From an uncultured beta proteobacterium (GTDB lineage: Bacteria > Pseudomonadota > Gammaproteobacteria > Burkholderiales > Rhodocyclaceae): 64,000 nt of DNA. Shown in pieces: positions 37,524 through 46,868 of this stretch (position 1 is the stretch's first letter; each line of letters begins with the position of its first letter). The DNA lies in contig CAISOB010000015.1 in the NCBI GenBank assembly GCA_903886975.1, positions 27,870-91,869 on the forward strand, written 5' to 3'. Both the position numbers and the translations under genes were made by a program. The notes beneath the pieces were generated by a model. It was not told the DNA's origin and searched no databases. It saw nothing but the letters and a program-made list of their open reading frames with translations.

Positions 37524-38312
37524 ATGAACCCCGTCCTCGTTTTCGATATCGAAACCATTCCCGATGTGCCGGGATTGCGTCGTCTGCATGAGCTCGACCC
37601 GGCGCTGTCCGACGCCGAAGTCGCCGAAATGGCTTTTCAGCAGCGCCGGGCGCAAAGCGGCAACGATTTTCTGCCGCTGCATCTGCAGCGCGTCGCGGTG
37701 ATCTCCTGCGCGCTGCGCGCCGGCAAGGATTTGCGCGTTTGGTCGCTGGCCGAGCCCGAGCAGAGCGAAGGCGAAATCATCCAGCGTTTCTTCGACGGCG
37801 TCGAGAAATTCACGCCGCAAATCGTCTCGTGGAACGGCGGCGGCTTCGACCTGCCGGTCCTGCATTATCGCGGCCTGATCCACAGCGTCGTCGCGCCGCG
37901 CTACTGGGATCTGGGCGACGGCGATTACGGCGACAGCCGCGACTTCAAGTGGAACAACTACATCAGCCGCTACCACACGCGCCATCTCGACCTGATGGAC
38001 CTGCTCGCGATGTACCAGCCGCGCGCCAGCGCCCCGCTCGACGCGCTGGCCAAGCTGATCGGCTTCCCCGGCAAGCTCGGCATGGACGGCAGCAAAGTCT
38101 GGGAAGCGTGGCAGGCCGGGAAGGTCGCCGAAATTCGCGACTACTGCGAAACCGACGTGATGAATACCTACCTCGTGTCCTTGCGCTTCCGGCTGATGCG
38201 CGGCGAGCTTTCGCGCGACGAATATGCCGTCGAGATCGCCTTCGTGCGCAGCGAACTAGAAAAGTTGGGCAAGCCGCACTGGCGGGAATTCCTCGCCGCC
38301 TGGGGTAAGTGA
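37524..38312 (+). CDS. Predicted 3'-5' exonuclease, PolB-like DEDDy family
   Basis: This 262-residue ribonuclease H-fold nuclease of the predicted PolB-exonuclease family is closely linked with cysM (6 bases). Exo I motif: VFDIETIPDV (residues 5-14, Asp/Glu metal ligands). Exo II: SWNGGGFDLPVLHYRGL (about 97-113). Exo III region: EIRDYCETDVMNTYLVSLRF (about 206-225; Tyr and Asp of DEDDy). Substrate is unknown; a role in DNA repair or RNA trimming is inferred. Confidence 0.88.
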   Translation: MNPVLVFDIETIPDVPGLRRLHELDPALSDAEVAEMAFQQRRAQSGNDFLPLHLQRVAVISCALRAGKDLRVWSLAEPEQSEGEIIQRFFDGVEKFTPQIVSWNGGGFDLPVLHYRGLIHSVVAPRYWDLGDGDYGDSRDFKWNNYISRYHTRHLDLMDLLAMYQPRASAPLDALAKLIGFPGKLGMDGSKVWEAWQAGKVAEIRDYCETDVMNTYLVSLRFRLMRGELSRDEYAVEIAFVRSELEKLGKPHWREFLAAWGK

Positions 38313-38367
38313 CAGCCGCAACGCCGGCTTGCGACCTGCGGCCTGATTAACGTTTATAGTTACGCCT

Positions 38368-39978
38368 ATGACACTGAAGATTGCCGTTGCCCAAATCAAC
38401 GCCACAGTCGGCGATTTTGCCGGCAACGCGGCGCGCATCGTCGATTTCGCCCAGCGCGCCCAGGCGCAAGGCGCAGACTTGCTGCTGACGCCGGAACTGG
38501 TGCTCTGCGGCTACCCGCCCGAGGACCTGCTCTTGCGCGAGGATTTTTACGCCGCCTGCGAACGGGAACTCGATTCTCTGGCCGCCAAGGTGCAGGGCAT
38601 TGCCGTCCTCGTCGGCCACCCGATGGCGAAAGACGGCAGCTGCTTCAACGCTGCGACGCTGCTCGAGGGCGGCCGGCGCGTCGCCACCTACTGCAAGCAG
38701 CGCCTGCCCAACGAGGAGGTCTTCGACGAAGAGCGCTATTTCGAATCGGCCGCGATGCCCTGCGTGGTGACGATCAAGGGCGTGCGCTGCGGCATCAATA
38801 TCTGCGCCGATGTCTGGGAGGCGGGCTCGGCGGACCTGGCGCGCGACGCCGGCGCACAGGTACTGCTGGTGCTCAACGCCTCGCCCTACCACATCGGCAA
38901 GCAGCAGTTGCGCGCCGAAATCCTGCGCGAGCGAATCGACGCCACCGGTCTGCCGATGATCTATGCCAACATGGTCGGCGGGCAGGATGAACTGGTTTTT
39001 GACGGCGGCTCGTTCATGCTCGGTTCGCGCGGTGAACTCTGTTTTCAGATGCCGAAGTTCGAAGAAGCACTGGGCATCGTCGAACTGGTCGACGGCCAGC
39101 CGCTGCCCGGCGTGATCGTTGCCGAGCCAGCGATCGAAGCCGAAGTCTATCGGGCGCTGGTCGTCGGCGTGCGCGACTACCTCGGCAAGAACGGCTTTCC
39201 CGGCGCGATCATCGGCCTTTCGGGCGGCATCGATTCGGCGCTGACGCTGTGCGTGGCGGTCGATGCGCTGGGCGCCGACAAGGTGCGCGCGGTGATGATG
39301 CCGTCTCCCTACACCGCAGACATCAGCCTCGCCGATTCGCGCGAGATGGTGCGCCTGCTCGGCGTGCGCTACGACGAAATCAATATCGGGCCGGCGATGC
39401 AGACTTTCGCCGACCTGCTGCAAAAGGAATTCGCCGGCCTGCCGGCCGACACCACCGAGGAAAACCTGCAGGCGCGCATCCGCGGCATGATCCTGATGGC
39501 GCTCTCGAACAAGAGCGGCTCGCTGGTGCTGACGACCGGCAACAAGTCGGAAATGGCCGTCGGCTACTGCACCCTTTACGGCGACATGGCCGGCGGTTTC
39601 GCGGTGATCAAGGACATCGTCAAGACGCTGGTCTATCGCATCGCGCGCTGGCGCAACACGGTTTCCTACGCGATTCCCGAGCGCATCATCACGCGTCCGC
39701 CGTCGGCCGAGTTGAAACCTGGCCAGACCGATCAGGACAGCCTGCCGCCGTACGAGGTGCTCGACGCCATCGTCGAGGCCTATATGGAAGAGAATCTCTC
39801 GCCGCGCGAGATCATCGCCAAGGGCTACGCCGAGGCTGACGTGCGCCGCGTCGTGCATCTGCTCAAGATCAGCGAGTACAAGCGGCGCCAGTCGCCGGTC
39901 GGAATCCGCGTGACGCAGCGCGGTTTCGGCAAGGACTGGCGTTTTCCGATCACCAATCGCTATCGCGATCCATATTGA
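38368..39978 (+). CDS. nadE: Glutamine-dependent NAD+ synthetase
   Basis: NadE (536 residues) has an N-terminal nitrilase-type glutaminase with catalytic Glu43 (TPELVLCGYPPEDLLL), Lys109 (CKQRLPNEEVFDE) and Cys145 (GINICADVWE). The C-terminal ATP pyrophosphatase domain begins with the LSGGIDS loop at 283-289. It converts deamido-NAD to NAD using glutamine nitrogen. A PII gene starts 49 bases downstream; in this NadE type, PII binding is known to control activity in some betaproteobacteria and Azospirillum. Confidence 0.96.
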   Translation: MTLKIAVAQINATVGDFAGNAARIVDFAQRAQAQGADLLLTPELVLCGYPPEDLLLREDFYAACERELDSLAAKVQGIAVLVGHPMAKDGSCFNAATLLEGGRRVATYCKQRLPNEEVFDEERYFESAAMPCVVTIKGVRCGINICADVWEAGSADLARDAGAQVLLVLNASPYHIGKQQLRAEILRERIDATGLPMIYANMVGGQDELVFDGGSFMLGSRGELCFQMPKFEEALGIVELVDGQPLPGVIVAEPAIEAEVYRALVVGVRDYLGKNGFPGAIIGLSGGIDSALTLCVAVDALGADKVRAVMMPSPYTADISLADSREMVRLLGVRYDEINIGPAMQTFADLLQKEFAGLPADTTEENLQARIRGMILMALSNKSGSLVLTTGNKSEMAVGYCTLYGDMAGGFAVIKDIVKTLVYRIARWRNTVSYAIPERIITRPPSAELKPGQTDQDSLPPYEVLDAIVEAYMEENLSPREIIAKGYAEADVRRVVHLLKISEYKRRQSPVGIRVTQRGFGKDWRFPITNRYRDPY

Positions 39979-40006
39979 GCGGCAATTTCTGGTACGATCT
40001 CGTTAG

Positions 40007-40366
<360 letters not shown>

Positions 40367-40381
40367 TTGCCGCTGCAGGCA

Positions 40382-40414
40382 AAAACGGCTCGCGCGATCG
40401 CGAGCCGTTTTCGT
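40382..40414 (+). terminator. Rho-independent terminator after the PII gene
   Basis: A perfect 13-bp stem AAAACGGCTCGCG / CGCGAGCCGTTTT (40382-40394, 40399-40411) with a CGAT loop ends in TTTT. It closes the nadE-glnB unit. Confidence 0.88.
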
Positions 40415-40513
40415 GTCGGGGCGTTCTTGTCGCTCTCCTCCCGCGCGCGATTCGCCGCGCGTTAGAATCACGCCGCAGAATCCCCACCACCGCAATTGCA
40501 AGGAGTACGACCA

Positions 40514-41089
40514 ATGTCCGATGATGGATTTCATGTGCACGGCCCGCACGATCACGAAGTTGAACATGCTGCCCAACACGGCGGCGACCGGTTTACCGCA
40601 CAGGTGGCCGTACTGACCGCGGTTCTTTCAACGGTCGGCGCGATCTTTGGCTACATGGGCGGGCATTCGCAGAATGCGGCGCTGCTCTACAAGAACGAGG
40701 CGGCGATTCAGAAAACCTCGGCGTCGGATCAGTGGAATTACTACCAAGCCAAGAGCAACAAGCAGAACCTCGCCGAGCTGGCGGTTGCGCTGACTGCGGG
40801 TGGCGCACAGGAAAAATTCAGCCAGGCCGTCGAGCGCTATAAGACGGAAAAGGAAGAGATCAAGATCGCAGCGGAAAAACTCGAGGCGGCCGCCAAGGAA
40901 GCCGACCAGAAGAGCGAAGAGGAAATGCACGTGCACGAACGCTGGGCACTGGCCACGACCTTGCTGCAAATCGCCATTGCCCTCTCGGCGATCACGCTGC
41001 TCACGCGCAAGCGCTGGATGCTGGGCGGTGTCTTCAGCGCTACGGGAATCGGTCTGGTGTTCGGCGTGATCGGTTATCTGCACCTGTGA
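40514..41089 (+). CDS. DUF4337 membrane protein
   Basis: This 191-residue protein starts at ATG 40514, with AAGGAG 9 bases upstream. A His-rich N-terminus (FHVHGPHDHEVEHAAQH) is followed by a membrane helix (VAVLTAVLSTVGAIFGYMGG), then a DQWNYYQAKSNKQNLAEL stretch typical of DUF4337, a charged coiled-coil (about 100-145), and two C-terminal helices (TTLLQIAIALSAITLL and MLGGVFSATGIGLVFGVI). The function of the family is unknown. The His-rich start could bind metal, which is inference. Confidence 0.82.
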   Translation: MSDDGFHVHGPHDHEVEHAAQHGGDRFTAQVAVLTAVLSTVGAIFGYMGGHSQNAALLYKNEAAIQKTSASDQWNYYQAKSNKQNLAELAVALTAGGAQEKFSQAVERYKTEKEEIKIAAEKLEAAAKEADQKSEEEMHVHERWALATTLLQIAIALSAITLLTRKRWMLGGVFSATGIGLVFGVIGYLHL

Positions 41090-41095
41090 GCACGT

Positions 41096-42193
41096 ATGCG
41101 TGATTCAGTCCGCTGGCTTGGCCTGGCCTGCGGCCTGCTTGCCGCGACGGTCTTCGCCGGCGAGTCTTGCCGGATCGGCTTTGACATCGGTTCGTCCGGC
41201 ATCCGCGCCGGTGTTTCCGACAGCAGCGTGACGACGCGGACCGACATCGATTTTATTGGCCCGTTGCTGGCCGGCGGCGGTCTCGACGAGACTGCGACGA
41301 TAGCGGCGCTGCGCGAATTGCCGAAACAGGGCGGTTTTCCCACCGATTGCGTTCGCGTCGGCGGCGGCTTTTCAGCCTGGCGCATTGCTTTGCGCGAAGA
41401 TCCCGATAAGCTCGCCGGCATCCTCGCCCGCATCGAGGCCGCGAGCGGCGTCGCCGTGCTCGTGCTGCCGCAGAATGTCGAAGGCCGCTACGGGTATTTC
41501 GCTGCGCGCCAGTTGCTCGGCGACAAGCTAAAGACCAGTCATGTGCTCGACATCGGCGGTGGCAGCATGCAGATCGCCGGCGAGCACTGGTCATTCGGCG
41601 ATGACCTCGGACAGAAGCTTTGGCATCGCGCGCTGTGCGAGAAGGTCCGCATGACCTCGATCTGCGTGCTACAGCCGATGAGTGTCGCCGATCTCGCCGC
41701 TGCGCGCACGCTGCTCGCGGAGAAACTCGAGGGCGTCAGGGCTGCATTGCCGCCACCCGTGTCGATGACCGCCATCAGTCCGCCGGTGACGCGCGGCGTT
41801 CTGCCGGCGGTCGAGCGCCTTTTCGGCAAAGACGCCGGACACGACGCCATACAGCGCGCCAGGCTCACGGCCGCAATTGGGGAAACGGCCGAGCTGACGC
41901 TGGAAGAAACGGAGAAACGCTTCGCGATTCCGGAAAAATATGCCATGTACCTGCTCTCCGACATGCTTCTCGTCGAAGGCGTGTTGCAGGCCACCGGCGG
42001 CGAAGCCTTGCAAGTCTCGGAAATCGATCTGACCAATGTGCCCGGGCTACTCGCCGATGATCACGCCTTTGCCTGGAGCGGGCATTACGGCTGCTATCTG
42101 CAACGTCTGCATCAGGCCGGTGTGGCGGCTTACGCCAGTGATCCGCAACGTTGTGGCGACCCGGCTAGCGTGGTGCGCACCGTTCAGCCTTGA
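41096..42193 (+). CDS. Exported Ppx/GppA-like ASKHA-fold protein
   Basis: This 365-residue protein resembles the exopolyphosphatase/guanosine pentaphosphatase fold but begins with a signal peptide (residues 1-21, CGLLAATVFA then GESC). Phosphate-1 motif: IGFDIGSSGIRAG (27-39). Phosphate-2 motif: VLDIGGGSMQIAG (150-162). The catalytic-glutamate region of Ppx is represented by LPQNVEGRYGYFAA (Glu129). The usual C-terminal HD or extra domains are missing. A periplasmic member is unexpected because ATP and ppGpp are cytoplasmic; polyphosphate or another phosphoanhydride is possible. It starts 7 bases after the DUF4337 gene. Confidence 0.7.
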   Translation: MRDSVRWLGLACGLLAATVFAGESCRIGFDIGSSGIRAGVSDSSVTTRTDIDFIGPLLAGGGLDETATIAALRELPKQGGFPTDCVRVGGGFSAWRIALREDPDKLAGILARIEAASGVAVLVLPQNVEGRYGYFAARQLLGDKLKTSHVLDIGGGSMQIAGEHWSFGDDLGQKLWHRALCEKVRMTSICVLQPMSVADLAAARTLLAEKLEGVRAALPPPVSMTAISPPVTRGVLPAVERLFGKDAGHDAIQRARLTAAIGETAELTLEETEKRFAIPEKYAMYLLSDMLLVEGVLQATGGEALQVSEIDLTNVPGLLADDHAFAWSGHYGCYLQRLHQAGVAAYASDPQRCGDPASVVRTVQP

Positions 42194-42728
42194 GCAAAAC
42201 CCAGAGCGCGCCTTCACCGCCGTCGTTCGGCGGGGCGTGACAGAAAGCCAGCACATCCTTGCGCCGCGCCAGCCAGCTCCTGACGAGCTGGCGCAATACG
42301 CCTTCGCGGCCGGGCGAGCCGTTGCCGCGGCCGTGCACGATGCGCAGGCAGCGCTTGCCCTCGCTCTGCGATTCGGCGAGGAAGATCGCCACCTGTTCGT
42401 GCGCCTCGTGCCGGTTCATGCCGTGCAGGTCGATGTGGTTCTGGATGGCCCAGCGGCCGCGGCGCAGATCGCGCAGAACGCTGCGCGGCAGGCCATCGCG
42501 CAGGAAGGAGTCGGCGTCCGCAATGGCCAGGAGGTCGTCGATTCCGAGCGCGCCATGCAGCGATTCGCTGATCGCCGCGGCTTCGTCGAGTTCGCTCTGG
42601 CGCGGCCGCGCGCTCGGCTTGGGCGGTTCGAAGCTGAGCCGGTCGACCGGGCGCAGCGGCGTCGCGCCGTCGATCGCCGCTTGAAACGCGGCCAGATCGT
42701 CGGGGTCGGGTTGCTGACGCTGATTCAT
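42165..42728 (-). CDS. Smr-domain protein (MutS2 C-terminal-like nuclease)
   Basis: This 187-residue protein has a variable N-terminal half and a C-terminal Smr domain (about 95-180) with IDLHGMNRHEAHEQVAIFL (the LDLHGx motif) and LRIVHGRGNGSPGREGVLR (the HGxG motif). The Smr domain is an endonuclease in stand-alone proteins such as YdaL/SmrA and SmrB. It is convergent with and overlaps the end of the Ppx-like gene by 29 bases. Confidence 0.9.
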   Translation of the reverse strand: MNQRQQPDPDDLAAFQAAIDGATPLRPVDRLSFEPPKPSARPRQSELDEAAAISESLHGALGIDDLLAIADADSFLRDGLPRSVLRDLRRGRWAIQNHIDLHGMNRHEAHEQVAIFLAESQSEGKRCLRIVHGRGNGSPGREGVLRQLVRSWLARRKDVLAFCHAPPNDGGEGALWVLLKAERCAPR

Positions 42729-42870
42729 TTGCAGACTTTGTCACCGGGAAAGGGCATTTAACCACGAAGAGCGAGGAGAATACGAATCAAGCAGGCTTGA
42801 GCGGCATGGTGCGCCGGTTCCTTGCCATGCAGCATATTTCCAATTCGTCTTATCTTGAAAGCAAGCGACC

Positions 42871-43902
42871 ATGATTCCCTTGAGCAGCGATACCGAGACC
42901 CGCCCGACGGCGGCAATGCGCGCGGCCATCGCCGGCGCCGAAGTTGGCGATGAACAGCGCGGCGAGGACCCCACCGTCAACCGCTTGCAGGAGCGGGTCG
43001 CCGAACTGCTCGGCAAGGAAGCCGCACTGTGGTTCCCCGGCGGAACGATGTGCAATCTTGTGGCGATCAAGGTGCATACGCGCCCGGCCGACGCGATCAT
43101 CTCGGATTGGATGGCGCATATCATCCGCGCCGAGTCGGGCGGCATGGCATTGAGTTCCGGTGTGCTCGTCGAGCCCGTCGTCAGCGAGCGCGGCAACTTC
43201 GGTCCTGATGATTTGCGCCAGGCGCTGCAGCGGCTCAAGACAGCGCCGCCACCCTACGGCCCGACGCCGCGCCTCGTCTGTGTCGAGCAGACGCACAATT
43301 TTGCCGGCGGCACGGTGTGGTCGCTCGGGCAATTGCAAGCCCTGTCAGCGGCAGCGAAAACCGAGGGGCTGGCGCTGCACATGGATGGCGCCCGACTGCT
43401 CAATGCCTGCGTGGCCACCAAAACAGCCGCCGCCGATTTTGCGGCGACGGTCGACAGCTTGTGGATCGACTTCACCAAGGGGCTGGGCGCGCCGATCGGC
43501 GCGGTGCTGGCCGGCAGCAAAGCTTTCATCGCCGAAGCGCGCCGCTACAAGCATGTGTTCGGCGGCGCCATGCGCCAGGCCGGGATCGCCGCGGCCGGCT
43601 GCCTGTACGCGCTCGATCATCACGTCGAACGGCTGGCCGAGGATCATGACAATGCCCGGCGGCTGGCCGAAGGCCTGGTGCAAATTCCGGGAATTCACGT
43701 CAGGACGCCGCACCCGGAAACGAACATGGTGTTCTTCGATCCCGCCGGCATGGGTTTGACGAACGAGGCCTTCCTCGCGAAATTGCTCGACCGCGGCGTG
43801 CGCATGGGGCAGGTGCGCGGCGAGATCCGCGCGGTGACCCACCTCGATGTCAGCCGCAAGGACATCGACACGACGCTGGCGGCAGTGGCCGGCATCGCCT
43901 AA
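42871..43902 (+). CDS. ltaE: Low-specificity L-threonine aldolase
   Basis: This PLP enzyme (343 residues) splits threonine or allo-threonine to glycine and acetaldehyde. Schiff-base Lys203 lies in LWIDFTKGLGAPIGAVLAGS; other marks are SSDTETRPTAAMRAAI (5-20), GDEQRGEDPTVNRLQ (26-40), HMDGARLLNA (about 170-179; Asp binds the pyridine N) and FGGAMRQAGIAAAG. The TAA stop (43900-43902) lies within the 4-bp target duplication of the downstream insertion sequence, so the coding region is intact but its natural 3' flank has been displaced. Confidence 0.93.
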   Translation: MIPLSSDTETRPTAAMRAAIAGAEVGDEQRGEDPTVNRLQERVAELLGKEAALWFPGGTMCNLVAIKVHTRPADAIISDWMAHIIRAESGGMALSSGVLVEPVVSERGNFGPDDLRQALQRLKTAPPPYGPTPRLVCVEQTHNFAGGTVWSLGQLQALSAAAKTEGLALHMDGARLLNACVATKTAAADFAATVDSLWIDFTKGLGAPIGAVLAGSKAFIAEARRYKHVFGGAMRQAGIAAAGCLYALDHHVERLAEDHDNARRLAEGLVQIPGIHVRTPHPETNMVFFDPAGMGLTNEAFLAKLLDRGVRMGQVRGEIRAVTHLDVSRKDIDTTLAAVAGIA

Positions 43903-45097
43903 GGAAACACTGAATAAGTAGCACCTGTAGTGAACGATTCTTTTGTCATTGCGTCAAAAGAAGAGAGTTGACCACGAGGGGTGCAGGGATGAAACAGATG
44001 ACACTGGCGGCGGCAAAGGGGTTCGAGAAGCATCGGCGGGCGACGCGCAAGGCGGAGTTCTTGGCGCGCATGGAGAGTCTGATGCCGTGGTCGGCGTTCT
44101 GCGCGTTGATTGAGCCGCATTACCCGAAGGCGGGAAACGGACGCCCGCCGGTTGGAGTTGAGCGCATGTTGCGGATGTACTGTATCGCCAACTGGTTCAA
44201 CTTGAGCGACGAAGCCTGTGAAGATGCGCTCTACGATGTTCCGGTCTTTCGCGAGTTTTGCCGCATTGACTTGGGCCGGGAGCGCGTACCGGATGCCACG
44301 ACACTGCTTCACTTCCGTCATCTGCTCGAAGCGCACGAACTCGGTGCTGCCTTGTTTGCCAAGGTCGGAGAGTTGTTGATGGCCAACGGCATGAAGCTCT
44401 CGGGCGGCACGATTGTCGATGCGACGCTGATCGCCGCACCGCCCTCGACCAAGAATCAGGACAAGACCCGCGATCCGGAAATGCACCAAACCAAGAAAGG
44501 TAAAGACTGGCACTTTGGCATGAAGCTGCACATTGGCGCCGACAGCCAGACCGGCCTGGTTCATAGCGCGAGCGTCACGGCGGCCAACGTTCATGACAGC
44601 CACCAAGTACCGAACCTGTTGCATGGCGGCGAAACCCGTTTCTACGGCGACAGCGCCTATCGAGGCAAGGCGCAGAGAGCGCGGCTCAAGGCACTGGCGC
44701 CCAAGGCGAAAGACTTCACCAATAAACGCGCCTACCATAACTGCCCGCTGACTGAGGCCGACAAGGCGACGAACCGGCGCAAATCCAGCGTGCGCTCCAA
44801 GGTCGAGCATCCGTTTCTGGTCTTGAAACGTCTGTGGGGCTTTGCCAAGGTGCGCTATCGCGGCTTGGCGAAGAATGCCAACCGGGCCTTCGCCATGCTG
44901 GCGATGCTCAACATCAACAAGTGGGGACGACCGCTGACAGGAGAGTTGCGTCCGCAATAAGCAGGATGCCGGGGAATGCCCCGCAACCTGCCCACAAAAC
45001 GGCCATTCCATCGATGAAAATCCAACGTGTTTCACAATTTCGTCTCGACTCCCCTTTGCTGCGGCAATTCGCGGTTACTTATTCAGCAATTCCCTAA
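43899..45097. mobile_element. IS5-family insertion sequence with target duplication
   Basis: The element spans 43903-45093 (1,191 bp) with imperfect inverted ends GGAAACACTGAATAAGTA (left) and GGAATTGCTGAATAAGTA (right, on the minus strand). It is flanked by a direct 4-bp CTAA at 43899-43902 and 45094-45097. The left CTAA contains the ltaE stop codon. One transposase gene fills it. Ends, TSD and transposase are all intact, so the copy is probably recent and mobile. Confidence 0.92.
43989..44960 (+). CDS. IS5-family transposase
   Basis: This 323-residue DDE transposase has an N-terminal DUF772-type DNA-binding part (about 45-125; GVERMLRMYCIANWFNLSDE) and the catalytic Asp144 (IVDATLI), Asp221 (YGDSAYRG) and Glu273 (RSKVEHPFLVLKRLWG). 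This is the IS5 DDE spacing with the YREK-like context around Glu. The start is ATG 43989; a TTG at 43968 is also in frame. The full length is open, so the enzyme should be active. Confidence 0.95.
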   Translation: MKQMTLAAAKGFEKHRRATRKAEFLARMESLMPWSAFCALIEPHYPKAGNGRPPVGVERMLRMYCIANWFNLSDEACEDALYDVPVFREFCRIDLGRERVPDATTLLHFRHLLEAHELGAALFAKVGELLMANGMKLSGGTIVDATLIAAPPSTKNQDKTRDPEMHQTKKGKDWHFGMKLHIGADSQTGLVHSASVTAANVHDSHQVPNLLHGGETRFYGDSAYRGKAQRARLKALAPKAKDFTNKRAYHNCPLTEADKATNRRKSSVRSKVEHPFLVLKRLWGFAKVRYRGLAKNANRAFAMLAMLNINKWGRPLTGELRPQ

Positions 45098-45162
45098 GTT
45101 CCCTCGATTCATCTCCACGATGACTCGACCGAGGTGGCAATTGGATCGGGCCATCATCGTTT

Positions 45163-45933
45163 CTATTTCATCGCCGGTTGGAGCTTTGCTATCGATTGGT
45201 ATGCCGACATCCCGACCAGAGCCAAAGTCCATACCACGAGAGGACCGGACGGGAGATCGAATAGCGTCGACAACCCCAGCCCCAAGGCATAACCAGCTGC
45301 ACCGACACCATAGGCGACGAACAAGCGGCGACTGGGCAAGTACCCTCGGCTAGCCAAGGCGGGAACGATCAGGCTGGCAAAGACCAGGTAGACGCCGACC
45401 AACTGGACTGAGGCGGTGACTGCGAAGGCGAACAGTCCGTAGAAGCCGAAGCGTCCAAGCCGCCTTCCGCGCAAAAACCATAAGATCAGGATGATGGCAT
45501 TGAGAACGGCAACCGGCAGCAACTGCTTGTAGCTGACCCACAGGATCTGGCCGGACAGCAATTCCTGCAGGTGTTCGCCGCCGTGCGGATTATTCGCGAC
45601 CAGAATCATTCCGCCGCTTGCCGCGAGTGCGAACAGCACACCGATCAGCGCCTCCTGAATTTCCGGCCAGCGCTTTTCGGTCCAGGTCAGCAACGCGGCG
45701 CCGAGCAGTGCTGCCGAGACGGCGGCCACCTGCGCCACCCAGCCTTCAGGCTCGAAACCGACCCGGTCCGCGGCAATCACGCCGAGGGTGGCGATCTGGG
45801 CGATGGCCAGGTCGATGAACACGATGCCGCGCGAGAGGACTTGCATCCCCAGCGGCACATGGGTCGAGAGGACCAGTAGGCCGGCCAGGAGCGCCGGGAC
45901 GAGGATCGAAAGGTTGAAGGCGTCAAGATTCAT
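45163..45933 (-). CDS. Metal ABC transporter permease (ZnuB-like)
   Basis: This ABC-3 family permease (256 residues from ATG 45933) has about 7-8 membrane helices, with LVLSTHVPLGMQVLSRGIVFIDLAIAQIATLG (in parts near 18-50), the segment QIATLGVIAADRVG, and VGVYLVFASLIVPALA (about 196-211). It would import Zn2+ or Mn2+ across the inner membrane with the binding protein next to it. No ATPase gene is found in the cluster, which is unusual. An open frame reaches 46080 but the extra residues overlap the binding-protein gene and look non-natural. The IS5 element lies 66 bases after the stop. Confidence 0.9.
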   Translation of the reverse strand: MNLDAFNLSILVPALLAGLLVLSTHVPLGMQVLSRGIVFIDLAIAQIATLGVIAADRVGFEPEGWVAQVAAVSAALLGAALLTWTEKRWPEIQEALIGVLFALAASGGMILVANNPHGGEHLQELLSGQILWVSYKQLLPVAVLNAIILILWFLRGRRLGRFGFYGLFAFAVTASVQLVGVYLVFASLIVPALASRGYLPSRRLFVAYGVGAAGYALGLGLSTLFDLPSGPLVVWTLALVGMSAYQSIAKLQPAMK

Positions 45934-45950
45934 TTGTTTTTCTCCGCGGT

Positions 45951-46859
45951 CTATTTGAGGACGGCCAGAAGCCGCTGGATCGTATCGTCGAAGAAGCCGA
46001 ACAAATCCTTGGCCCGGTCGGATCCGCCGACCGTGGCCGGCAGGAGCACCGCAGGAATCTTGGCCCGTTCGGACAGCCACTCCGAACCGCGGCTGTCGTT
46101 GTAGGTCGAGCGGATCACCGCTCGCGCCGGCTGCCTCTGCAACTGCGCCAGCACTTCCGACAGGTGGGCGCTGGTCGGTTCGACACCGGGCTTGGGTTCG
46201 AGCGTCGCAACTTCCTGCAATCCGAGCCAGTTTTCAAGATAGACGAAAGCCTTGTGGTGCACGACGATGTTCATGCCCCTGAGCGGTGCGGCCTGCCGCT
46301 CCCAATTGGCGATCGCCGCCTTCCAGCGTTCGGCAAAAGCCTTGTAGTTGTCTTGGTAGTAAGTACCGTTCGCTGGATCGATCTCCGCCAGACGTTTCGC
46401 CAGCGCATCGGCAACCAGCGCGATATTGCGCGGATCAGTCTGGATATGCGGGTTGCCGCCGGGGTGCACATCACCGAGCGAACGATCGACGCTACTCGGC
46501 ACTTCGAGCAGATGAACCAATTTGGCTGCTTCAAAGCAGCCGGGTTGGCCGACCTGAATCTTCGAGTTGCCGGCCTGCTGCTGCAAAATCGGCAGCCAGC
46601 CGATTTCGAGTTGCGAACCGGTACACACGACCAGGTCCGCGCTGCGCGCTTTCGCTAGCAGACTCGGCTTGGCCTGAACGTGGTGTGGGTCCTGGAAGGC
46701 GTTGGTGGCGCTATAGACGCTGACCTTGTCGCCGCCGAGTGCCTCGGCTAAGGCGCCCCACTCGGGTTCGCAGGCGAGGACATTGAGCGCGGCCAGCGCG
46801 GGCAGTGCGAACGTCGCAAAGGCCAGCGCCAGTAATGGTTTAATCGGTTTGTTGACCAT
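45951..46859 (-). CDS. znuA: Metal ABC transporter substrate-binding protein (ZnuA-like)
   Basis: This periplasmic cluster A-I binding protein (302 residues) has a signal peptide of about 24 residues. Likely metal ligands are His59/His60 (FQDPHHVQ), His132/His138 (DVHPGGNPH) and His201/His202 (VVHHKAF), with a C-terminal Asp near NDSRGSEW. Three His regions favour Zn2+ over Mn2+. The long His-rich loop of some ZnuA proteins is missing. The permease gene starts 17 bases downstream. Confidence 0.9.
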   Translation of the reverse strand: MVNKPIKPLLALAFATFALPALAALNVLACEPEWGALAEALGGDKVSVYSATNAFQDPHHVQAKPSLLAKARSADLVVCTGSQLEIGWLPILQQQAGNSKIQVGQPGCFEAAKLVHLLEVPSSVDRSLGDVHPGGNPHIQTDPRNIALVADALAKRLAEIDPANGTYYQDNYKAFAERWKAAIANWERQAAPLRGMNIVVHHKAFVYLENWLGLQEVATLEPKPGVEPTSAHLSEVLAQLQRQPARAVIRSTYNDSRGSEWLSERAKIPAVLLPATVGGSDRAKDLFGFFDDTIQRLLAVLK

Positions 46860-46868
46860 GGCCGTCTC

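Noticed and set aside
38347..39858. Long open frame antisense to nadE (503 codons)
   Set aside because: Shadow frame without start signals; nadE carries all catalytic residues.
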